Assembly (NCBI GenBank): GCA_947172415.1
Contig: OX359194.1
Span: 4,216,001-4,280,000 of the forward strand
DNA from: Chondrosia reniformis
Lineage: Eukaryota > Porifera > Demospongiae > Chondrillida > Chondrillidae
Length of the DNA: 64,000 bases
Reading direction: 5' to 3'
Numbering within the stretch: position 1 is the first letter of the stretch; the number at the start of each line of letters is the position of its first letter. A program made the position numbers and the translations under genes. Positions 12,001-19,791 of this stretch are shown piece after piece. The notes under the pieces were generated by a model. It saw nothing but the letters and a program-made list of their open reading frames with translations, was not told the origin of the DNA and did no database searches.

Positions 12001-14282
12001 GCAAGACGGCCCATCAGTTACAACTGCATGCTTTAGCATTGCATGATTTGAGAAAATTGTGGCCAGGGGTGCACACTATCATAATTGATGAAATCAGTAT
12101 GGTTTCATACCAGATATTGAAGTCTGTACACAGCCGTCTGTGTGAAATTTATGGCAATGATGAAATATTTGGTGGTTTGAATGTGATAGCTGTGGGAGAC
12201 TTATACCAGCTGTCGCCTGTGAATGGGAGCCATGTTTTCAGTAAGAAACCTGGTCGTTCATCAGGCCGATTGTCTTCACACCTTTGGAGAGATTTCTTCA
12301 AGGTCATTGAATTAGAAGTTAATATGCGGCAGCAAAAAGATGCTACCTTTTCAGATATCCTTAATCGTGTCAGAATAGGCAACCACACGGTTGAAGATGT
12401 TAAAGTTTTGCACACACAATTGCTTTCCAGTGGATCTGTGGATTTACTGGCTCCCCCATTTGATACTGCCCTCAGATTGTATCCTCGTTCAGTGGATGTA
12501 GAAGGATATAATGAAACCCAGATTACATGTTTGGCAAAAGACCATCAACTGTATAGAATTGATGCAGAACATGCAATTCTACAGAGTCGAGGACAATTCT
12601 ATGCCCATGTTAATTACAATGAGGTTCCTGAACGCCTCATTCCACAGGATGACAAAGATTGTGCTGCATTACCTCGTCAATTGAAGTTAGCAATTGGTGC
12701 CAGAGTGATGCTTCGCCGTAACATCAACTGTGGTGATGGCCTTGTGAATGGTGCCAGAGGTATAATTGTGGGATTCAAATGGCCAGGAAAAACAAATAAT
12801 CAGAGAAAACCTGGTGAAATGCCTACAGAGGTGTATGTCAAATTCTTTGATCCAAATGTGGGAAGCCTCTCAAAGGTGACAATTGCCTCTGGTGATCAGG
12901 AAGTTGTGCCGATTGCAGCAATTTCAGCATGCTTCTATGGAAAGGAAGGCACACTCTTGCAGAGAACACAGATTCCTTTGATTCTCTGCTGGGCAGCCAC
13001 TGTGCATAAAGTGCAAGGTTTGTCACTTGATGCAGCAGTCATGGATCTTGGTAAGAACGTTTTTGAACCTGGTATGGCCTATGTAGCTCTCAGTCGCGTG
13101 CGTACTCTAAATGGAGTGGCCCTACTGAACTTTGAGCCACAAAAGATGACAGCAAACAAGAGAGTTCATGAGGAAATGGCAAGGCTGCGACAACAGTCTA
13201 CTTGTGGTAGTGTATTGCAAAGTGACGGGCAGACATCAGATCTATTGGTTCAGAACTGCAAACGTCCTGACAAATCAAACAGTGAAAACAGGGCCAATCC
13301 TTTGGTGGAGGACAAAAGTGCTGCATTGCATAGTGAGAAGCAGACATTGTCTACTAAAAATAGGGATGATGAGTTACAAGGCAAGCAGAAGCCTATAGTA
13401 GTCCACATGGAAGTCAGTCAATCTGTACACTTAAATCCGATTGTTAATGTTGATGCACAGCTGGTGTCCTCACTGAAAACGGCACTAGAAGTGATAGTAA
13501 ATGAAAATAGTCCAACTGTTGAGTCGATAACAAAATGGGCAAACTCTCACAGCCATGAACTAGACTGTATTTTAAAAGTGATAAATATACCTTGCAGGGC
13601 TACATTTAGCAACTGTCATCTAGTAGATATTTTGGAAAAAGAAAAGATCTTTGCAGCTGTTACTTCTCAATATGTCCCAGTGTGCACTAAAGGAGATGGT
13701 AATTGCATGTATAACATGCTTTCCCTATCACTTTCTGGTACTGAGCAGTATATGTGGCACTTGAGGTTGTTGACTGCTTATAGTATAATTGTACATCGAG
13801 AACGCATGATAAAAGTCATACAACCAGTTGCAGGAATACATATACCGCCAGGGGAACGAGAGCCTCTTGCAGTTGCTAAGGCAGCAGAGAGACAATGGTT
13901 GGAAATCCTTTGCAGTTCAATCCACGATAAAGCATGGGGTGACCAATTTCATTTGTATGCCCTAGCTCTGATTTTAAAAAGGCCTATCTGGTTGTATGGT
14001 GTGATGTGCAACAGAAGTCTCTATCATGACGGGGAAAGGCTCCAACCAATTAAGCATGACATTACACAAGCTGAATTAAAAGATCTTTTTAAAATGAGAG
14101 ATAAGCGATTAAATAACAATTATTGCTATTGTCCTGACTCAGTCCTGGAAGAAAAAGTGCCACTTTTAGGTTTTTTGGATTCCTCTCATTTCACTGCCTT
14201 ACTTCCAGTAGAATCTGCAAAGATTTCAACAGATTTTGCTCCATTTGCCACCTTTTTGTCACAGTGTGGTCCTGAAGAATGA
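9000..14282 (+). CDS. Helitron Rep-helicase-OTU protein (main part)
   Basis: There are 1760 open codons; 9000 is a GTG in the middle of the protein, not a true start. A Helitron-like N-terminal region leads to the HUH endonuclease: GSPHVHSMWW, with His438 and His440, then AAYVCSYMCK with Tyr578 and Tyr582, the two-tyrosine motif used for rolling-circle cleavage and strand transfer. The PIF1-family helicase follows: Walker A GGAGTGKS (942-949), Walker B DEISM (1030), VGDLYQLSP, and the C-terminal HKVQGLSLD and YVALSRV motifs. A Ser/Lys-rich linker leads to an OTU-type cysteine-protease domain with GDGNC (Cys1569) and SHF (His1730). All catalytic residues I looked for are present, so this part appears intact. 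It should act in the nucleus on transposon DNA; the OTU role in these elements is unknown. Confidence 0.9.
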   Translation: MSQFNKMKVVDIPSVLMGLNTLEQRLISKATVFMKMVILPRGGQRAVRGQVINFPSNVDSVISELPRLPNGEDIVYIQQPQSPESEDKSNGPDKAYHCCRYSRVMQALQWLKQHNPLYRDVSISNISEGMFVDGEEVTEGENSRQEENLEMDETGIVRLDTLQPNVVAVELVQERKSIEHQVHELQRITATPLSIFEDRDDLEAMAFPTLYPDGENSFGKIRETKVSPLQYFQARLLSADTRWACHPSYIFWACNIVEALKLQSSISIAMRMRSFRVSHFDNKNDNETDDKRLLTAGLLRGPLDDNPELRENCYSFMKDIRGTQAYWNSVKIQLFAMFRTLGPPTFFITLSADDNNWVDLMIVLSKSRGQNLSEEEAANLSSSEKRNLMRSNPVVTARHFAHRFQSFVKEVIKGSGQPIGEVVDYFWRIEFQLRGSPHVHSMWWIKDAPNLDTTVGRQIAPQYIDRYISVNIPNEGSKDEQLHSLVMHVQQHHHTVTCKKATNRRPNVKDCRFDFPQPLSEVTRLKNNDDPGNKSRFYVLKRSEGEENCNPYNAHLLKVWKANMDIQLIGSVYGTAAYVCSYMCKSESEEVRKAIRDALESLPPRATARKRLSKVGNTMLTHRELSAQEAAYRLCHLPLKENSRKVVFVNTTKPEKRTRLLKCKAELLQLEDDSTDIFAPGIFDRYASRPDSQHFANMTLAHFAVWYDVDGCDGSVGSGSGQPRSQLQNNLGWVRLRRKQACLRIPVQTVESHGDDYYYSLLLLYIPWRKEPVDLLLHHSSAMEAFIAREGEMVVLNAENHTFADEVQRAVVQLQALKDDAYQDAVAPMTLQVHREDAAKPPVEAEGGLMNPENFADPHYFQDDTEGAGNLDEGIINDDDNAIGAMIRCTLPDEVFRQLVANLNTQQRVPFDIVVQYTRELHKYQMKLRPKAPEAFHLFVTGGAGTGKSHVIRAIKEHLERSVSSGPDKHACILMAPTGVAAFNVGGLTIHRALRLQVEHGKTAHQLQLHALALHDLRKLWPGVHTIIIDEISMVSYQILKSVHSRLCEIYGNDEIFGGLNVIAVGDLYQLSPVNGSHVFSKKPGRSSGRLSSHLWRDFFKVIELEVNMRQQKDATFSDILNRVRIGNHTVEDVKVLHTQLLSSGSVDLLAPPFDTALRLYPRSVDVEGYNETQITCLAKDHQLYRIDAEHAILQSRGQFYAHVNYNEVPERLIPQDDKDCAALPRQLKLAIGARVMLRRNINCGDGLVNGARGIIVGFKWPGKTNNQRKPGEMPTEVYVKFFDPNVGSLSKVTIASGDQEVVPIAAISACFYGKEGTLLQRTQIPLILCWAATVHKVQGLSLDAAVMDLGKNVFEPGMAYVALSRVRTLNGVALLNFEPQKMTANKRVHEEMARLRQQSTCGSVLQSDGQTSDLLVQNCKRPDKSNSENRANPLVEDKSAALHSEKQTLSTKNRDDELQGKQKPIVVHMEVSQSVHLNPIVNVDAQLVSSLKTALEVIVNENSPTVESITKWANSHSHELDCILKVINIPCRATFSNCHLVDILEKEKIFAAVTSQYVPVCTKGDGNCMYNMLSLSLSGTEQYMWHLRLLTAYSIIVHRERMIKVIQPVAGIHIPPGEREPLAVAKAAERQWLEILCSSIHDKAWGDQFHLYALALILKRPIWLYGVMCNRSLYHDGERLQPIKHDITQAELKDLFKMRDKRLNNNYCYCPDSVLEEKVPLLGFLDSSHFTALLPVESAKISTDFAPFATFLSQCGPEE

Positions 14283-14295
14283 TTAAAAGGAGCAG

Positions 14296-14318
14296 TGCAG
14301 TGGCAATGGGCCACTGCA
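14296..14318 (+). other. hairpin just after the Helitron stop codon
   Basis: TGCAGTGGC and GCCACTGCA form a perfect 9-bp stem with a 5-base loop, beginning 14 bases after the stop. Helitrons carry a short GC-rich hairpin near the 3' end, but no CTRR end follows within the usual 10-12 bases. It may be a Helentron-type subterminal hairpin or a 3'-UTR structure. Confidence 0.6.
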
Positions 14319-15159
14319 TTGGGATGTGATTAAAGACAACCGTGGTGGTGATATATACATTCACATTAATTGTCCAGCAATACTGGGTGTTGATTTAAAC
14401 GCATGCCTGTTAGTGATTGTGCATATTTTGTTTGCATGTTATAAGAGGTAATTTGTTTTGTATACTTTTTAATTGTATGCATGTAGATGTGTTCACATAC
14501 TTTTCTATTTCTATTGCAAAGAAGGATAAGGAGGAGTAAAGTCACTCGTAAGCCAATTATTAATCATTTTTTAAATTTGCAATGAATATTTAATCATTTC
14601 AGGGAGGTTTTATTTAATTGCAGGTTATCCAGTTTTATAGCCACTTAAATTTAAGTCTGCACATTAAGGAAAATGTAGATCAAGTTACACTTAGTGATTC
14701 TGGAGATGTCATGAAAAAGAAGCATTTTATTTATTGTCACATGGTAAGTAGATGCTTTACACTATTGTTGATTTGCACACATCATACATTCAGTGTTAAA
14801 ATCTCTTTCTTTATACAGGGGAGACTAATTCTTGCAAACCCAAATTTGATAAACTGGACAAGTCATTTTGGAACCAGTCTGCTACTAATTTCTACATGGT
14901 TATAGTCACTTACATTAACTTAACTCGGAACTTCAAGGTTCCTGACAAATTTATTTTTCCCACTAACTTTTGGTAACACTCTTTTAGAGGCTGTGTTTAT
15001 TAGTTCCATTTACTGTATTCATTTCTAAGTATTTCACTTCATATCATAGATATATATGATAATAGAAGTTGCAAAAATATAATACACATTCTACAATTTA
15101 CATCTTGAGAATATCTTAAGCTTAGAATATGACAGTATACAAAATCATCCGAAAGCCGC
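14319..15159. other. AT-rich flank downstream of the Helitron
   Basis: No gene recognised. An open frame at 14618-14905 has no domain I know. The Helitron's 3' terminus may lie within this stretch but cannot be placed. Confidence 0.4.
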
Positions 15160-15221
15160 CAAGTAGTTCGAGTGCGTGGGAGGCGGCAGCCCCCACGAGT
15201 TTTTTTAACTCGAACTACTTG
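15160..15221. repeat. 62-bp palindrome-ended short element, copy 1
   Basis: CAAGTAGTTCGAGT at the left is exactly inverted at the right (ACTCGAACTACTTG), around a GC-rich core containing GGCGGCAGCCCCCACGAG. The copy at 52146-52206 is the same element in reverse orientation. The array tail cassettes at 23786 and 40415 carry a related version. Confidence 0.8.
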
Positions 15222-15237
15222 TTTAAAAGGTATATAG

Positions 15238-15329
15238 ATGTATATATTTACAAAACTACGAACAGGAAAACATAATTTCTGAAAACAATATAGGGGCCCT
15301 TGCGGCGTCCCAATTAGAGACAACTAGAA
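15238..15329 (+). repeat. satellite head cassette, copy 1
   Basis: From TTTACAAAACTACGAACAGG to CAATTAGAGACAACTAG, this matches 24059-24152 except for a deletion of about 10 bp. In both copies the 13-bp satellite starts directly after GAGACAACTAG. It looks like a fixed left border of a satellite-bearing unit. Confidence 0.7.
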
Positions 15330-16030
15330 CATACAACTAGCACATAAAACTAGTTCATACAACTAGAACATACAACTAGTGCATACAAGTAGTACATATA
15401 ACTAGTACATATAGCTAGTACATACAATGAGTACATATAACTAGTACATATATCATTTTCACACAACTAGAACATGAAAATATTATATAAATAGTAGTCT
15501 AGTACACACAACTAGTACATACTTCTAGTTACTAGTTCATACAACTAGTACATATAACTAGTACATACAGTTAGTACATACAACTAGTACATATAACTAG
15601 TACATACAGCTAGTACATACAACTAGTACATATAACTAATACATACAACAATTTCAGACAACTAGCACATAAAACTAATACATATTATTACATACACATG
15701 GTACATACAACTAGTTCATACAACGATTACATAAAACCACTACATGCAACTACTTACTAGTACTTACAACTAGTACGTACAATTAGGACATACAACTACT
15801 ACATACAACAAGTACCTGCAACTAGTCTCAACAACTAGTAAATACAGATTGTTACTAGTTCTTACACCTAGTATATACATCTGGTACATACAATTATTAC
15901 ACACAACTAGTACATACAACAAAAACATATAACTAGTACATACCACAATTTTACAAAAATAGTAAATACAACTAGTCCATATAATTACTTACAACTAGTA
16001 CATACAACTAGTATATACAACCAGCGCATG
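15330..16030 (+). repeat. 13-bp satellite, forward orientation
   Basis: Diverged tandem units of CTAGTACATACAA, each normally with one ACTAGT hexamer. Variant units (CATATAACTAG, AATACAGATTG and others) recur in the same order elsewhere, which gives a higher-order pattern. For example, the block starting AATTAGGACATACAACTACT at 15781 recurs at 24789, 27711, 30331 and 34019. Confidence 0.95.
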
Positions 16031-17289
16031 TGTAACATGTCCACAAATTTCCGATTTTTGTAAATCGTCTTATTAGCGCTTTCAGAGGTGGCACATTCCA
16101 GGCGGAAGTGTCTCTAGCATGTGACCTGCGCGTGAAGCGGAGCACCAGCCACTGAAACGTCACGAGTCATCACTAGTCGTTACGATGTTAAATTATCAAT
16201 TGTGAAAACTTATGAGCAATTTATATAGTATAGTGGAGGAAGGCCAACGACGGAGGAAGGCCAATAAAGGCCTACGTGACCGAAACGTTCTATTTTTCTT
16301 TTGATTATACTACGTTAATAATCAAAAGAAGAATAGAACGTTTTTCTTTTGATTATACTACGTTAATAATCAAAAAAGAATAGAACGTTTCTGTCACGTA
16401 AGCCTAACGTATTATAATAGCTGAGGAATTAAGGCTTACGTGACCGAAACGTTCTATTTTCTTTTGATTATACTTCGTTAATTGCTCATACATTTTCGCC
16501 ATTGATAATTACATAGATATTAGTAGACATGCAATATGCTTACTGTTTCCACTTACCTCTTACAACAACAATAAACTCCGATCAAAGAAACTGTATCGCT
16601 ACCGAGAAGCCTTACTTGACATATCAACTTCAGAAGTCTAATGTTTGTACCAAATATTTGGGTGCATATTAAACGTCATAAGACGTCATTGTATAAGGGC
16701 TCAGCTATACTACTAATTTTGGCTGACAATCATGTGACAATACCATTACTCGAAGGAGAAGAGACAAATGGAAAACGAACCGATTATTAGACAGTGGAGA
16801 ATTTTATATCTAACCATTTTTTGACATCAATCTCTTCAGTAAGTAACAGCCTAAAGGTTGTATGTATACTCCTGGAATATTCCCTTGTTTAACTGAGATA
16901 TTAAGTACTAGAGGCGCCTGATAAAGGTACGAAAATACGTTTTCGATTATAATTTAAAAACTAAAGGGAATTTTAAAGGAGAATACATACCATCGTTAGA
17001 TATCATTATCCTTCATAGGTTGGTGTCACCATTTATTCTATATTCGTATTTTCCACTGTCTAATAAAACATTTTTGGCGATTTGGCACCTATCACTTACG
17101 GCCACTTACGTTCTCCTTTAAGCCTACAATCGTGACGCTCTTGTCGCCAAACTATTAAGAAAGAATAGCGCTTCAATTCTATATAATTTGTTTAGTGATA
17201 CGATGTTTCTAAAGTAAAATAGAATAAATTAAAAAGAATGTTAGTTAGCGACTTTTATCGAAAATTTCCGGAAGTATGGACATGTTCCA
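16031..17289. mobile_element. non-coding TIR DNA transposon, copy 1
   Basis: The left end TGTAACATGTCCA and the right end TGGACATGTTCCA form terminal inverted repeats; similarity continues inwards (AAATTTCCG against CGGAAGT). No transposase frame is present. Inside are several alternating inverted repeats of a block containing GACCGAAACGTTCTATTTT. A second copy lies inverted at 60985-62133. CCAGCG is found next to both ends and may be part of a target duplication. The superfamily is undetermined. Confidence 0.7.
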
Positions 17290-17357
17290 CCAGCGAGAAC
17301 ATACATCCAGTTACAAGTACATACAACCAGAACATACAACTAGTTACTAGTACATAC
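17290..17357 (+). repeat. 13-bp satellite remnant
   Basis: A short run of ACTAGT-containing units between the TIR transposon and the next insertion. Confidence 0.8.
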
Positions 17358-17605
17358 CAAGGATTTACAGAAGATCAAGATAAAGAAAAAGACAAAGACT
17401 CCCAGGATAACTGAAGAAGGGTGGAATTCCCAGAAACGGCTGTCTGACCCAGTGGAGAAGAAGGTGAAAGAAGGGAAAAGAAGGAAGAAAAGACTACTGT
17501 ATCTTCATCTAAAGCTCTCTTTAGGTTTAGTTCCCCTATAGGCTCTTTTTACAGAATAGGCATATAGCATGTAGGAAAATGGTATCTTAGATTTTTCATA
17601 CAATT
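17358..17605 (+). mobile_element. possible PLE-end fragment in satellite
   Basis: About 250 bp of non-satellite sequence. It contains CTGAAGAAGGG, then CCCAGAAAC and CTGTCTGACC, an order resembling the hammerhead-like core found in PLE terminal repeats elsewhere in this window. The closing stem I is poor and there is no coding part. The origin is tentative. Confidence 0.3.
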
Positions 17606-18498
17606 AGTACAGACAACTTGTACATATAACTAGTACATAGCACAATTACACACAACTAGTACATACAACTAGTATATACAACTAGTACATACTTCTAGTA
17701 CATACAACAAGTACATACAAGTAGTACATACAACTAGTTACTACTACATTTAACTAGTACCTAGAACTAGTTACTACAACTATATAGTAAATATAAGTAA
17801 TACATACAACAATTACACACAATTAGTACATAAAACTAGTAACTACAACAAGTAAATATAACTAGTACATACAAAAATTACACACAACTGGTACATACAA
17901 GTAATACATGTAACTCATGCAACTAGTTCAAACTACAAGTAATACGTATAGCTACATACAACTAGTTCAAACTACTAGTATATAAAACTAGTAAAAACAA
18001 CTAGTACACACAGCTTATACAAAAAACTAGTACATACAACTAGTACATACAACTAGTCACTAGTATGTACACCTAGTATGTACAACTAGTACATTCAACA
18101 AGTACATACAACTAGCATATACAAATAGAACATTCAACTAGTGCATTCATCAAGTACATACAACTAGTACATACAACTTGTAACTTCATCTAGTAAATAT
18201 AACTATTTCATACACAAATTTCACACAACTAGTACATACAAGTAGTACATATAATTACATACAACCAGTTCAAACAACTAGTACAAACCATTAGTACATA
18301 CAACTACTACACACAACTAGTGCATATATCTAGTTACTAGTACATACAACTAGTACATACAATTAGTAACTACAACTAGTAAATATAACTAGTTCATACA
18401 CAAATTTCACACAACTAGTACATACAAGTAGTACATATAATTACATACAACCAGTTCTAAACAACTAGTACATTCAACAATTTCACACAACTAGTAAA
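17606..18498 (+). repeat. 13-bp satellite, forward orientation
   Basis: The same 13-bp family; units vary mainly at the ACATACA part. No gene. Confidence 0.95.
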
Positions 18499-18815
18499 TA
18501 CAACTAGTTCATATAATTACTTAAAACTAGTACATTCAACTGGTATTTACAATTAGTAAATACAGATTGTTACTACTACCTACACCTAGAAACTACAACT
18601 AGTTCATACAACTATTACATATAACTAGTACATGCAACTACTTATTAGTACATACAACTAGTACATACAATTAGTAACTCCAACTAGTAAATATAACTAC
18701 TACATACAGCTAGTAAAAACAACTAGTACATACAACTAGTAAATACAACTAGTACATACACCTAGTACATAAAACTAGTTCATACAACTAGTTCATATAA
18801 CTAGTACATGCAACT
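18499..18815 (+). repeat. 317-bp direct repeat, left of LINE (candidate TSD)
   Basis: A stretch of satellite from TACAACTAGTTCATATAATT to ATGCAACT, ending exactly where the LINE begins. The copy at 23172-23488 has the same length with about four substitutions and no gaps, and begins exactly where the LINE ends. Confidence 0.85.
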
Positions 18816-18937
18816 GTCGTGGGAATTGGAGGCTGTGGTTCCGAGCTGACAAGAGGATGGGTATTGTCCAGTTCAACCCCCCGACGGAGCAGGGTGCTTA
18901 GCCCCTCATGTGGCATCCTGTGGCTAAATCAGCCTCC
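18816..18937 (+). ncRNA. HDV-like self-cleaving ribozyme at LINE 5' end
   Basis: The order of pairings matches the hepatitis-delta-type nested double pseudoknot. P1: 18816-18823 with 18878-18885 (one mismatch). P2: 18828-18835 with 18930-18937 (8 bp, perfect). P3: 18838-18840 with 18875-18877. P1.1: CC 18841-18842 with GG 18886-18887. P4: 18890-18897 with 18913-18920 (8 bp, one G-U). The joining strand between P4 and P2 is TGGCTAAAT, with C18924 a candidate catalytic cytosine. Cleavage would fall just before G18816, exactly at the target-repeat border. Such ribozymes are known to free the 5' end of R2 and related LINE transcripts. The fold was worked out by eye. Confidence 0.8.
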
Positions 18938-19131
18938 CTGTCAGTATGGGCTAACCCCCCGTCTGGCAGCTACACTGGGTTACGTTACGTCATGAGAATA
19001 ACAATTTTCAAGACAGGCTGTGGCCTAGGTGCACCGGTGGAGAAGAAAACCCTGGGTCAACCAGAATAGGCGATTCCACTGGTGCCTCACAGGTAGATGT
19101 ACCTGAATGTAATAACCCTTCTTCGGTCCCC

Positions 19132-19791
19132 GTGACGGGCCAACCAGCCCTATGGACCGAGGAAATGGTTAGGGCACTAATTGATTGCTTTGAGCGATCT
19201 GAACCCAAAAGAGGTGGCTATCAGAAGCGTTTAGAGCGGGAATGGCTGAGCAAATACCCACATTTGCCTCAGACCGGTCGAACCCTTGCCTTCCAAGCCA
19301 AAAGGAGCTTGGTAGGAGACGGAGTACTGCAAGTAACGGGTAGCCGAGATTTAGATTTGGTTAATGATGCACCGCAAGGTGCCTCTAGAAGGAGAAGGAT
19401 CCAAGGGGTGATCTGGAACCTTCAGAGGGATAATATCCTCATGGAGCTCTACCGAGAAAGAAAGCCCATGGAAAAGGGGTATGCCGAGCGGTTGTACCAG
19501 GCTTGGAATGCTGCAATGCCAGACCATAAAACCACAAAGGTAGCGCTAACTACAAGACTTAGTAGAATCCGAAGAGGTCAAGGTCTCTCAAGACTAAACC
19601 TTGTGGAACCTGACTCTTGTGGTGTAGCCACCCTAACTGGGACTGTGGAGGAAGGTGTGGGAGCCAAGGGACAGGAGGAGCTTCACCAAGTTCAGGCTGG
19701 GACTGAACAAAATGGTGAGCAGCCTGCAGTCCTGTTGAAACTCCTGCACATGATCATCCCAGACCCAGGACAAGTGGCAATGATAATCTGA
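19132..19791 (+). CDS. LINE ORF1 protein with two Myb/SANT-like repeats
   Basis: 219 codons, counted from a GTG; the frame is open further upstream without an ATG and the first ATG (19165) falls inside the first domain, so the true start is unresolved. Residues 7-60 (LWTEEMVRALIDCF, GYQKRLEREW, LAFQAKRSL) and 94-148 (IWNLQRDNILMELY, GYAERLYQAW, LTTRLSRIRRG) look like two copies of one tryptophan-based helix-turn-helix module of the Myb/SANT-like kind. In related LINEs such a module sits at the start of the RT protein and probably binds DNA at the target. Here it forms a separate ORF ahead of the RT. Its stop overlaps the ORF2 start as TGATG, suggesting coupled translation. The C-terminal 70 residues are low complexity. 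Confidence 0.75.
   Translation: MTGQPALWTEEMVRALIDCFERSEPKRGGYQKRLEREWLSKYPHLPQTGRTLAFQAKRSLVGDGVLQVTGSRDLDLVNDAPQGASRRRRIQGVIWNLQRDNILMELYRERKPMEKGYAERLYQAWNAAMPDHKTTKVALTTRLSRIRRGQGLSRLNLVEPDSCGVATLTGTVEEGVGAKGQEELHQVQAGTEQNGEQPAVLLKLLHMIIPDPGQVAMII

Larger units (their letters stand above)
7406..14318 (+). mobile_element. Helitron/Helentron-type transposon, coding body
   Basis: One long coding block encodes, in order, a hydrophobic 2A-like leader, repeated basic helices, a zinc-finger-like region, a HUH replication initiator, a PIF1-type helicase and an OTU domain. Rep plus helicase defines Helitrons, rolling-circle transposons; an OTU domain is known from the Helentron/Helitron2 branch. 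A 9-bp-stem hairpin lies just after the stop. The true termini cannot be fixed: no TC start or CTRR end is obvious, so the stated limits are those of the coding body plus hairpin. Confidence 0.85.

Noticed and set aside
14618..14905. 95-codon frame downstream of the Helitron as an extra exon
   Set aside because: No domain, no homology I recognise, and the Helitron protein already ends with a complete OTU region.
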